Of a stretch of DNA of 64,000 nt, positions 32,116 to 40,170 are shown piece by piece. Made by a program: the position numbers and the translations under genes. Below the pieces are notes generated by a model. That model searched no databases. It was not told the DNA's origin and worked only from the letters and a program-made list of their open reading frames with translations. The first letter of the stretch is position 1. Every line of letters begins with the position of its first letter. This stretch comes from Effusibacillus pohliae DSM 22757 (lineage in GTDB: Bacteria > Bacillota > Bacilli > Tumebacillales > Effusibacillaceae): positions 1-64,000 of the forward strand of contig NZ_AQXL01000125.1 in NCBI RefSeq assembly GCF_000376225.1. The letters are read 5' to 3'.

Positions 32116-32808
32116 ATGAAAGAACTACAAAGCTATGGTGATTGCATTCGCCGTTTGCTGCAGTACAAGGAAATGAAGGCGGAGGAACTGGTAGCGGCGC
32201 TTAAAAAACAGAAAAACGTAGCCACCAGCAAATCAGCTATTTCCCGTATTCTGACAGGAAAAAGAATGCCGTCTGAGCAAGAGGCCCAAGGCATGGCGGA
32301 CGTGCTCGAGGCCCCTCAAATTTATCAAGCCTATTTGTTGTTACAAGAGTATTTGAAAAAAAAGGATGCGGTCAGCATACTCGCGTTTTATCAAGTGCTC
32401 GATTTGTTAGTGGAAAATCGGAATACATTCGTTCACAACGCGGAAGAGCCTGCCATCGATTACTCGTTGCTTTACAAGATGCTGAAGAATCTGCACCGGT
32501 ATTGTTTAGCCAAAGATGTATCCGTTCATGTACGGGAGGGCTTTGTGTCTAAACTGGTTGAGGTAAGCGGGTTTGGCACGATGATCGAGCGGCTGAAGCT
32601 GATGTATCAATGTTTTATGCATGGCCGGCAGCTGTCTGCAGGTGATCGCGCTTGGCTCGCAACGGGGCTGCTGTATTTTATTTCTCCCCTGGATTTGATA
32701 CCTGACTATCTGGTGCCATACGGCTATCTTGATGATTCCATTGTGGTAGGTTTTATTTTTTCCGAACTTGGCTCGATACTGGAGAAATATCGAGATTTTG
32801 GTGCTTGA
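32116..32808 (+). CDS. XRE-type HTH protein fused to a DUF1232 domain
   Basis: 230 aa. Residues 1-65 form a Cro/C1-type HTH (KQKNVATSKSAISRILTGKR). The C-terminal 55 residues match the YkvA/DUF1232 family: WLATGLLYFISPLDLIPDYL, then YGYLDDSIVVGFIF; this part is hydrophobic and probably membrane-associated. DUF1232 usually stands alone. The fusion suggests a regulator that can be held at the membrane. ATG 32116 with GGTGAGGGA; the tandem palindromes upstream suggest autoregulation. Confidence 0.82.
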   Translation: MKELQSYGDCIRRLLQYKEMKAEELVAALKKQKNVATSKSAISRILTGKRMPSEQEAQGMADVLEAPQIYQAYLLLQEYLKKKDAVSILAFYQVLDLLVENRNTFVHNAEEPAIDYSLLYKMLKNLHRYCLAKDVSVHVREGFVSKLVEVSGFGTMIERLKLMYQCFMHGRQLSAGDRAWLATGLLYFISPLDLIPDYLVPYGYLDDSIVVGFIFSELGSILEKYRDFGA

Positions 32809-32864
32809 AGCTGGACCGGAACGATCCTGTGGACAGAATCATGGTTGAGAAGGGACTGACAGGG

Positions 32865-33836
32865 ATGAAGAAAAGGATATTTCGGGCTGTCTTCCTGGGG
32901 ATGCTTATCCTGCTTTGTATTGTCGGCTACTACGGATATCACGCTTACCGGTTCGCCGGTAGGATCCAATCTGCTCCAACTGTTCATGCAACGACCGAAA
33001 CCTGGACGGGAGGGAGAGTCAATATCTTGTTGTTGGGTGAAGATGCCCGACCGGGAGAAGGACATACCCGATCGGACAGTATCATATTGCTCAGTGTGGA
33101 TCCGGCTACTCATCAAGTGAAAGTGTTTTCCGTTTTGCGAGATACGTGGTGGCACATCCCGGGATATGATTATGAGAAAATCAATGCAGGAAATGCGCTC
33201 GGAGGGCCACAAAAAGAGGTTGAGACGATTGGGAATTTTCTATCCATACCGATCCACTATTATGTAGAAACGAACTTTGAGGGATTCAAAAAGATTGTCG
33301 ATATACTCGGTGGCGTGGATATCAACGTCGATGAGGATATGAATTACGATGATCCAACGGACGGGACGCACATTCATTTGCGAAAGGGCATGCAGCATTT
33401 GGGTGGGCAACAGGCACTGGATTTTGTGCGTTTTCGGCATGATGCGTTAGGGGATTACAAAAGAACGGAAAGACAACGGAATTTTTTGCGGGCGTTAGCC
33501 GCAAAGTGCAAATCGTCTGTCACATTCCTGAAATTGCCCGAACTATTGGATGAAATGGCTCCCTATGTGGAAACGAACATGACTGCCAGTGATATGCTGA
33601 AGATCGGAAAACTCCTTTATAGCGCGGATGGATCTGACATTGAGACGGGACAGGTGCCACGGATGGAGGATTTGGTAGAACGATATTTGCCGGATGGGGG
33701 AGATGTTTTGATTCCGCACGTTCTTCCGACGCGGCAATATGTCCATCAAGCGATTGGGATGAACGATCAAGTGTTTTCTACGTCGGAGGAAGAGCGTTAT
33801 TGGAACAGATACAAAAATGGATCTTCTAGCAAATGA
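32865..33836 (+). CDS. LytR-CpsA-Psr (LCP) family cell-wall glycopolymer ligase
   Basis: 323 aa, one N-terminal transmembrane helix, then the LCP domain: NILLLGEDARPG, GHTRSDSIILLSVDP, FSVLRDTWWHIPG, YEKINAGNALGG, DFVRFRHDALGDYKRTERQR. The key arginines and aspartates for binding the pyrophosphate of lipid-linked polymer are present. LCP enzymes attach teichoic acid or other polymers to peptidoglycan. ATG 32865 is preferred for its AGAAGGGA; ATG 32841 is a weaker alternative. Confidence 0.9.
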   Translation: MKKRIFRAVFLGMLILLCIVGYYGYHAYRFAGRIQSAPTVHATTETWTGGRVNILLLGEDARPGEGHTRSDSIILLSVDPATHQVKVFSVLRDTWWHIPGYDYEKINAGNALGGPQKEVETIGNFLSIPIHYYVETNFEGFKKIVDILGGVDINVDEDMNYDDPTDGTHIHLRKGMQHLGGQQALDFVRFRHDALGDYKRTERQRNFLRALAAKCKSSVTFLKLPELLDEMAPYVETNMTASDMLKIGKLLYSADGSDIETGQVPRMEDLVERYLPDGGDVLIPHVLPTRQYVHQAIGMNDQVFSTSEEERYWNRYKNGSSSK

Positions 33837-33902
33837 TGGGAAATGGATCGTGATTATAGATACTGAACTTCATTACTATTTTCGAGAGAAGGTGTAAATG
33901 AT

Positions 33903-34514
33903 ATGTTTACACTCATCAAGCGGCATTGGCTGACTGCCATCGCATGCCTCTTAGGTACAGCCGTTGTTGCCGGTATTTGGTATTGGGCTTGGTGGGCGGG
34001 GTCTCGTCCGCCGGTCAATTATGTGGCTCCGCATTTTACAGTGGTCAACAAAGATGGCCAATCCACCGATTTTTTCAAGCTATCCGGTAAGGTACGGGTG
34101 GTGTATTTCTTTAAATCCGACCCCTCATCGATTGAAGATATGATCAATTTGCAGGAAAAACTCAAGGAAAAAGAGCTTTTTGGAAACGCTGCCTTATTGA
34201 TTCCTGTTCCGCTAAATGAAGATATAACTCCCGCTTTAGTAAGCGAGTATGGTTTCAAAGCGGATCTTAGTGGGTGGTGGTTCCTTTCCCCGAAAGAAAA
34301 TCCGTATACAATTGCTTCTCGTTTCTTTCTGAAAGGGGTAAATCATTCAGATAAGATACTCACAACCGACCCGATTATCGTCGAAGTAGATCGGAATAAT
34401 TGGGTTCGGAGAGTCATTAATGGCCATTTTGCAGGAAATGCCACCGATGTAGAAGAGGGCACTCATAGCAAAGAGAACCTAATGCGAGACATCGAAATCA
34501 TGGCGCAGGAGTGA
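33903..34514 (+). CDS. Membrane-anchored SCO-like thioredoxin-fold protein lacking the cysteines
   Basis: 203 aa. One transmembrane helix (TAIACLLGTAVVAGIWYWAW), then a SCO/thioredoxin-like domain with APHFTVVNKDGQSTDFFKLS and VRVVYFFKSDPSSIEDMINL. Where SCO proteins have CxxxC this has SDPSSIE, and the distal histidine region is not recognisable, so copper binding as in SCO1 is unlikely. It may be a chaperone-like relative. It follows the LCP gene by 66 bp. Confidence 0.65.
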   Translation: MFTLIKRHWLTAIACLLGTAVVAGIWYWAWWAGSRPPVNYVAPHFTVVNKDGQSTDFFKLSGKVRVVYFFKSDPSSIEDMINLQEKLKEKELFGNAALLIPVPLNEDITPALVSEYGFKADLSGWWFLSPKENPYTIASRFFLKGVNHSDKILTTDPIIVEVDRNNWVRRVINGHFAGNATDVEEGTHSKENLMRDIEIMAQE

Positions 34515-34554
34515 GTGGTTGTTCTTTCAAGAATTTCTTTCAGGATTCAAATAG

Positions 34555-34585
34555 AACGGCTGGGCCAGCAAGGGGTCCAGCCGTT
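34555..34585. terminator. Hairpin between convergent genes
   Basis: AACGGCTGG with CCAGCCGTT, 9-bp perfect stem. No clear T-run on either strand, so terminator function is uncertain. Confidence 0.45.
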
Positions 34586-34633
34586 GCATCAGAGAGGACG
34601 ATGCGGGGAGCAGTTTGAACCGCGCAATTGGGT

Positions 34634-36538
34634 TCACCTTTGCAAATGGTATGGGACGGTTGTGATAATTACGTCTTTGTGTCTCAATAACCATGCCCGA
34701 AGCAGCAATGCGCTTTGGTTGTGCAATATAAAGTGCCACCATTTTCTCGGGATAAACTGCGGGATCAGGATATGAACATGATCCGGCCGTCCCTCATGTG
34801 TTTCTACACGTTGAATAAAGCGTGTGATTGGGTTCAGAAGTGACCGGTATTCACTTTTCAGCGTCACCAGGCGACATGGAGCTCCCCATTCCTCCCATTT
34901 TTTCTCCATTTTATCAATATCTTCATCGTTAAACCCCACATATAAGGCGATCACGTCTGTGTGTAAACTTTTGGCGAATGATATGGTGTTCAGCACGACT
35001 CGGTGGACGCCTGACACCAGCACGATCGTCACAACGTGGTGGGATCTCGGTTTCATCGTCTTATAATCGATTCTCAATTCATCGGCCACTTGCTCATAGT
35101 GCCGACGAATGGCGAGACATCCGAGAACGATCGCAGGCAGGACCACGATCACAATCCAGGCGCCATCCGTGAACTTTGTGGTAGCGACCACGATCGAAAC
35201 GAGTGCCGTGGTTACCGCGCCAACCGCATTTACCGACATTTTCAGCTTCCAATACGGCCCTTTGATTCTTAGCCAGCGGCGTACAAGTCCGATTTGGGCG
35301 ATCGTGAACGAAACGAATACGCCAATCGAATAAAGCGGAATCAGCAAGTTTGTTTCCGCTTGAAACGCCAATATCAAAAGAGAAGCCAGAGCCGCCAGAA
35401 TGATCATTCCGTTTGAGTAACCCAGGCGATCCCCACGGATCGTCAGCGATCTGGGCAAAAAACCGTCACTGGCAACAAGGGCTGCCAGTTGTGGAAATCC
35501 CGTAAATGTGGAGTTGGCTGCCAAAATCAAAACAATAAATGTCAACCAGATGATGATTTGATAGATGGGACCGTGGCCAAAATAAACGCCTGCCAATTGG
35601 GACAGCATCGTATTTTGAGGATCCACCGAAATTCCCTTGACATACAACTGGTAGGCAAATCCCAACAGAGTTCCGCCGGTAATGAGTCCCAGCGCCACGT
35701 AAGCTTTTACCGCATTTTTTGCCGCCGGTTCTCGAAAAACGGGAACCGAGTTGGAAATCGTCTCAATTCCTGTCAAGGACGAGCAGGCTGCGCTAAACGC
35801 TTTTAATAAAAGAAGTGTGGTGAGTCCTTTTGGTATAGTACCAACCGACGGCGTCGAGGGTTGCACAAATCCTTTCTGCAGCTGATCGGTGAATCCCGTC
35901 AGGATCAGGAAAACCATGCTGATCATAAACAATAGAGTGGGCCAGGCAAATATGCTGGCTGACTCTGAGACCCCGCGCAAATTCACCAAAAGAATGATCA
36001 GCACACAGATCACCGACAGGGTGGTGGCGTGGGGAGCAACCACCGGATAAGCGGACGCAATGGCCTGTACTCCGGCAGATACGGAAACCGCTACGGTCAG
36101 GATGTAATCGACTAGCAGTGAACCTGATGCAACCAAGGGAATCCAAGACGTTTTAAAGTTGTCTCTGGCGATCATATAGGCGCCGCCACCGTTTGGGTAC
36201 GCCAGGACACCCATAATGTAGGATACAATCAGTATGATCAGGAGTACCACGGTGGCGAAGGTGATAGGCAGAATCAGCCACTTGGCGGCGGGGCCTAACA
36301 TGGCCACTTCTGTCATTCCGGCTTCCGGCCCATATGCGACGGATGAATAGAGGTCGGCGGCCAGTACAAGCAAAGCCACAAACCAATACAGTTTGTTATG
36401 TTTGGCATGCAGTTCACTTGTGCGCATGGGCCGGCCGATGAAGATCCGTTTCAGGCTGTTGAAGTTGGCAAGCGCAAAAATGATGGCCAAAACAGCACTC
36501 AGGACAAGCAGGGGGTGAGTCCAATGAGGATTGAACAT
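34634..36538 (-). CDS. kimA: KimA-type potassium importer (APC superfamily)
   Basis: 634 aa. Twelve-helix APC transporter core (LYSSVAYGPEAGMTEVAMLG, YPNGGGAYMIARDNF, TGIETISNSVPVFREPAAKN) and a cytoplasmic C-terminal domain of about 150 residues as in Bacillus KimA (YdaO), a high-affinity K+/H+ symporter inhibited by c-di-AMP. The c-di-AMP riboswitch directly upstream supports the assignment strongly. ATG 36538 after AAAGGAGAAC. Confidence 0.88.
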   Translation of the reverse strand: MFNPHWTHPLLVLSAVLAIIFALANFNSLKRIFIGRPMRTSELHAKHNKLYWFVALLVLAADLYSSVAYGPEAGMTEVAMLGPAAKWLILPITFATVVLLIILIVSYIMGVLAYPNGGGAYMIARDNFKTSWIPLVASGSLLVDYILTVAVSVSAGVQAIASAYPVVAPHATTLSVICVLIILLVNLRGVSESASIFAWPTLLFMISMVFLILTGFTDQLQKGFVQPSTPSVGTIPKGLTTLLLLKAFSAACSSLTGIETISNSVPVFREPAAKNAVKAYVALGLITGGTLLGFAYQLYVKGISVDPQNTMLSQLAGVYFGHGPIYQIIIWLTFIVLILAANSTFTGFPQLAALVASDGFLPRSLTIRGDRLGYSNGMIILAALASLLILAFQAETNLLIPLYSIGVFVSFTIAQIGLVRRWLRIKGPYWKLKMSVNAVGAVTTALVSIVVATTKFTDGAWIVIVVLPAIVLGCLAIRRHYEQVADELRIDYKTMKPRSHHVVTIVLVSGVHRVVLNTISFAKSLHTDVIALYVGFNDEDIDKMEKKWEEWGAPCRLVTLKSEYRSLLNPITRFIQRVETHEGRPDHVHILIPQFIPRKWWHFILHNQSALLLRAWLLRHKDVIITTVPYHLQR

Positions 36539-36599
36539 CTAAACGTTCTCCTTTCCCAATGTTACGGGTACCAAGTAGTTTGCCAATCATTTGCCTGGA

Positions 36600-36772
36600 A
36601 AATGCAACAAACGGCCGGAAAGGCCGTTGTAGCCTCCTCTGCTTTCGCCTACGGAGTTAGCTGACGGGTTCAGGTGGCAGAAGAGTTGTCACCTTACCAA
36701 TGATGATCATTGGATTCACCCCAAAAGAATTGGGTCCTCCGCTCTGTCGAAACAGATTCGGCATTATCCGGT
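36600..36772 (-). promoter_or_regulatory. c-di-AMP (ydaO/yuaA) riboswitch with terminator
   Basis: Minus strand: GCCGAATC, then GGGGTGAATCC, GGTAAGGTGACAA, GAACCCGTCAGCTAAC and GTAGGCG, all hallmarks of the class, followed by the terminator stem AACGGCC/GGCCGTT (36610-36628) and TGTTGCATTTT. It turns off kimA at high c-di-AMP. Upstream, TATAAT near 36786 is a likely -10. Confidence 0.93.
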
Positions 36773-36987
36773 TAATGAGCATTATTATAAAACAGTGTTA
36801 AAAATGCACAATGGCCGGTCGATGGGGGGAGCGGCATTTTTGGTTCGATTTGTTCCGAATCTAACGAAAAATAATGTGTTTTCGTTGCCAAGCATCCATT
36901 TTCTTTAGTTTCAAGTGCCGAGTCAGTGCGGAAAATGGGGAGAGAGTGGTATATTTAGAAATAGAATGGATGAATAGGAGGAACCGT

Positions 36988-37419
36988 ATGTCTGATCATC
37001 ATCCGATCTTTGGCCACACCATCACAAACCAGCGGCTGGGCCACCATCAACACCCCCTAGCCCTCCACGGTCCCATTGTTCATATCAAATCAGTTATTAA
37101 GACAGTCGAAGAAGATGTGCGGGTGCAAGGGGTTGCCCATCACCACCTGCTAATTCATCAGACAGCGGTGTTTGACGTTCGGGGCGGGGATCCGTCAATC
37201 GTTAAGGACGAAATTTTTTGTTCAATCCGTTATGGAGATTCATGGGGGTTGAATGGGCCAATTCCAGATCTTCAGGCAGGTCAGGTGATTGAGTTGCAAG
37301 GAGAATACATTGACAAAAATCATGCCTATCCATCGGTTGGCAATCCCGGTGATCCGGTGTTGCATTTCACACATCATCCGGTTGGATTTGTGATTTATCA
37401 GGGAGTCCGTTACGAATGA
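36988..37419 (+). CDS. His-rich DUF3465-like protein, 143 aa
   Basis: Starts MSDHHPIFGHTITNQRLGHH and has many histidines. The C-terminal half (ELQGEYIDKN, then LHFTHHPVGFVIYQGVRYE) recalls the DUF3465 pattern GEY...HWTHH...G..Y, but the similarity is partial. No signal peptide is visible. Possibly metal-binding. ATG 36988 after AGGAGG. Confidence 0.6.
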   Translation: MSDHHPIFGHTITNQRLGHHQHPLALHGPIVHIKSVIKTVEEDVRVQGVAHHHLLIHQTAVFDVRGGDPSIVKDEIFCSIRYGDSWGLNGPIPDLQAGQVIELQGEYIDKNHAYPSVGNPGDPVLHFTHHPVGFVIYQGVRYE

Positions 37420-37466
37420 TTGCCCATGAGCGGCTGTCGGCCGGTACAGACGATTGTTTTTGCGTT

Positions 37467-37499
37467 TTCCACAATTATTCCGTATTTGTTTGATATATT
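37467..37499 (+). promoter_or_regulatory. Shared promoter motif, copy C (rodA-type gene)
   Basis: TTCCACAATTA and TTCCG half-sites at 37467 and 37478, -10 TATATT at 37494-37499 within TTTGATATATT. Predicted leader about 31 nt before ATG 37537. Confidence 0.7.
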
Positions 37500-37536
37500 A
37501 TGTAGATGCGGAACTTGAAGGACAGGTGGCATTGAA

Positions 37537-38697
37537 ATGGTAAGCAGAGAGTGGCTGAAACGGCATATCAAAGACTTCGATTTTCTGATGCTGCTCGTGT
37601 TGCTCGCGATTTCGGCGATCAGCACGGTCGCCGTCTATTCGACCACGGTCCACCGTCCCGGAATGGAAGATTGGTACGTCAAAGAAGTCGCCTGGCAGAT
37701 CGTTTCCTATATCGGCACGCTGTTTTTTGCGATACTCGATTATGAGATGTTTCGAAACCGCGTGGCCTGGATCGGATATGGGATCAGTCTGTTTTTGCTG
37801 GTTATCGTATTCGCGTTTCCCGCTGTCAAAGGCGCCCACAGCTGGATTTTGCTGCCCGGTTTTCAGTTTCAGCCGTCCGAGTTTGCGAAAATCTTTGTGA
37901 TACTGACGATCGCCGATTATATGGCGAAAATCAGACAGCAGCAAACCGCTTTTGGCTGGAAACAGTTCGGAACCGTCTTGCTGATTGCGGGAGTACCGCT
38001 TGTTTTGATAGTAAAACAGCCTGCGCTGGGGCAGGCGCTCGTGCTGATCGGAATCTTGTTCAGCATGACCGTTCTGTTTGTCAGCAGGCGGCAACTGATC
38101 CTGTTGGCGATTGCCGGCGGGCTGTTGGGCACAGCGGTTATTCTCGGTACAGCCGTGTTTCCCGATCAGACGTTAAAGCTGATTCACAATCTTCCGCTGG
38201 CAGAGCATCAGAAGGAACGAATCGTCACGTTCCTCGATCCGGAAGCGGATCCGACGGGGATCGGGTACCAGGTGATGCAAGCGAAAATCGCTGTCGGAGC
38301 CGGCCAGTTGTTCGGAAAAGGACTGTTGCACGGGTCACAGACGGAAGGCGCTTGGGTGCCGGAGCAGTGGACCGACTTTATTTTCTCGGCGATTGCGGAA
38401 CAATTCGGGTTTGTCGGATCCAGTTGTTTGATTCTGTTATTTTTCGTGTTTCTCTATCGAATGATTCTTGTCGCGTCTACAGCGCCCGATGATTTTTCGG
38501 TCTATTTTATCGCTGGGGCATTCGGCATGTTTGCGTTTCAAATCTTTGAAAACATCGGGATGAATCTGACGATCATGCCGGTCGCCGGGATTACACTGCC
38601 GTTTGTTTCGTACGGAGGAAGCTCGCTGCTGACCAATTTTTCGGTAGTGGGTATCGTTCTGTCGATTGCGCTGCGGCGCAGAAAATTGGCTTTTTAG
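37537..38697 (+). CDS. SEDS-family peptidoglycan glycosyltransferase, RodA type
   Basis: 386 aa with about ten transmembrane helices. SEDS signatures: HSWILLPGFQFQPSEFAKIF, DPTGIGYQVMQAKIAVGAG, WVPEQWTDFIFSAIAEQFGF and the C-terminal GITLPFVSYGGSSLLTNF. The family polymerises lipid II during elongation, division or sporulation. The variant QWTDFIF fits RodA. A second SEDS gene follows at 40171. No cognate class B PBP is nearby. Confidence 0.9.
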   Translation: MVSREWLKRHIKDFDFLMLLVLLAISAISTVAVYSTTVHRPGMEDWYVKEVAWQIVSYIGTLFFAILDYEMFRNRVAWIGYGISLFLLVIVFAFPAVKGAHSWILLPGFQFQPSEFAKIFVILTIADYMAKIRQQQTAFGWKQFGTVLLIAGVPLVLIVKQPALGQALVLIGILFSMTVLFVSRRQLILLAIAGGLLGTAVILGTAVFPDQTLKLIHNLPLAEHQKERIVTFLDPEADPTGIGYQVMQAKIAVGAGQLFGKGLLHGSQTEGAWVPEQWTDFIFSAIAEQFGFVGSSCLILLFFVFLYRMILVASTAPDDFSVYFIAGAFGMFAFQIFENIGMNLTIMPVAGITLPFVSYGGSSLLTNFSVVGIVLSIALRRRKLAF

Positions 38698-38722
38698 GAC
38701 CAGCGATGGGAGGGGATAATCG

Positions 38723-39181
38723 ATGAAAAAATGGCTGACTCTGCTGATGACGCTGGCGTTGATGTTCGGAACCGCCGGATCTGCCCTCGCAGCCTCGAGC
38801 AGCAAGGGAACTTTCAGCGGCACTGTTCGTTCCTCGCAAACGCCCGTGTCGGGTTCCCATTTCGTCGGCAGTTACGGTACCAGTTCCAGTTCGCAAACCT
38901 ACAGTTCGGGTCCGAAAAGCCCTTCGGCCAATGTCACACAAAGGCCGTCGTATCCAACACCCGTTTTGCAGCCGTCGACCCAGACGAAATCGTCTGTTTT
39001 TGGCGGATTGGGCCATTTCTTCGGCGGGCTGGCAACCGGCGCGGTGCTCGGGTCGCTGCTGGGGCACATGCTGCATCCCTTTGGAGGTTTCGGGCACGGG
39101 TTTTCGATTTGGGGATTGTTGTTTGACGCTGTGCTCGCTTATTTGATTTATAAGTTGGTTCGCCGGTTTATGGGGAGGTAA
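38723..39181 (+). CDS. Secreted/membrane protein resembling the N-terminus of Tim44-like proteins
   Basis: 152 aa. A signal peptide (LLMTLALMFGTAGSALA) is followed by a Ser/Thr/Pro-rich linker, a glycine-rich hydrophobic stretch (FGGLGHFFGGLATGAVLGSL) and a transmembrane helix (LLFDAVLAYLIYKLVRRF). This order matches Tim44-like lipid-binding proteins, but the C-terminal Tim44 domain is absent. ATG 38723 after GGGAGGGG, 25 bp behind the rodA-type gene. Confidence 0.6.
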   Translation: MKKWLTLLMTLALMFGTAGSALAASSSKGTFSGTVRSSQTPVSGSHFVGSYGTSSSSQTYSSGPKSPSANVTQRPSYPTPVLQPSTQTKSSVFGGLGHFFGGLATGAVLGSLLGHMLHPFGGFGHGFSIWGLLFDAVLAYLIYKLVRRFMGR

Positions 39182-39184
39182 CCG

Positions 39185-39491
39185 ATGAGGATCTGGTTTG
39201 ACGAGCAGGACTCTGTTTGCGTGTTTGTTGCGGCCAGGTACGGACAGCCGCCGCAACAGGTGGAGGCGGAGCCGCTGTATGCTGTATGAAGAGAAAACAG
39301 GATTTTTCGCGGTGGCCACCGCCCGCAACGGGTTGTTTCGCTACCCGCTGACGGAACAGGATCTGATCGGTGCGGTGGCCGTTTATCTGGCGGACTGTCA
39401 TCGGTTTGATCCGCACGGCTTGACGATGGAACTGTTTTTTGAACCGGGCAAGGGGGTTTGGGCGGTCATTGATCAGATGAGGATCTCGTAA
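39185..39491 (+). pseudogene. DUF2653 (YxcD-like) gene split by a 7-bp tandem duplication
   Basis: ATG 39185 encodes 34 codons (IWFDEQDSVCVFVAARYG) ending at TGA 39287. The adjacent frame continues EEKTGFFAVATARNGLF and LTEQDLIGAVAVYLADCHRF, the second half of YxcD-type proteins. Two copies of CTGTATG (39275-39281 and 39282-39288) stand in tandem; removing one restores one 99-codon frame reading PLYEEKTG. The duplication is therefore the cause of the break. Confidence 0.7.
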
Positions 39492-40069
39492 ACGCCGATT
39501 CCGATCAGGAGCAGTCCGGCGATCAGATTGGAGTAGCGGCCCAGCCAAGCTCTTGCAATCCGATGACCGGCGCGAACGCCAAGCTCCACTGTTAGTAACG
39601 AAAATGCACCAACTGACAGGGTCGTCCAGAACGGGGAGACGCCGCTGATTCCGGCACCGAAGCCGCTTGCCATGCAGTTCAAGGCGAGCGCCACCCCTAA
39701 TGAAATCGACTCCTGCCAGGAAATCACCCGATCCTGATCAATGTCCGCATGTTCCGGATTGCGCAAGACGGCGGTCAAGGCATCATCCGTATCAGCGGGC
39801 GACCGGTTGAAAAAACCGGAGCCGATCGTCCAGGCGCCGATGGCCACGATCAGAAGGCCGCCCATAAGGTTTGCGACGCTCGGGGGAACGTAGCTGGACA
39901 CCCACTGTCCCAACGAAAGGGTTGAATAGGTGGCCAGCATCGAAATCAGTGCGATAATCAGATTGGAAACAAAGGGGATCCGGGTGGAGCGCATCCCGAA
40001 TGAAACGCCAATGCCCAAATTGTCCAGATTGGAAGCGAGTCCGATCAATACAATCGTGATCCAGTGCAT
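39473..40069 (-). CDS. ytaF: Sporulation membrane protein YtaF (MntP-like)
   Basis: 198 aa, six transmembrane helices. LIGLASNLDNLGIGVSFGMR at the N-terminus is the YtaF/MntP pattern with a membrane-embedded Asn/Asp; SWQESISLGVALALNCMASG in the second half mirrors it. An acidic loop (SPADTDDALTAVLRNPEHAD) lies between. YtaF is linked to sporulation in Bacillus. ATG 40069 after GGAGG. It overlaps the DUF2653 gene convergently by 19 bp. Confidence 0.87.
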   Translation of the reverse strand: MHWITIVLIGLASNLDNLGIGVSFGMRSTRIPFVSNLIIALISMLATYSTLSLGQWVSSYVPPSVANLMGGLLIVAIGAWTIGSGFFNRSPADTDDALTAVLRNPEHADIDQDRVISWQESISLGVALALNCMASGFGAGISGVSPFWTTLSVGAFSLLTVELGVRAGHRIARAWLGRYSNLIAGLLLIGIGVYEILI

Positions 40070-40170
40070 GGGAAACCTCCGCTTATTCTTACTTATTGCG
40101 AGATGCCTCCCTATACTATGACAGATAACTTGGCAGAGTTTCCATGCTGGTTTCAATTTGGAGGAATTCG

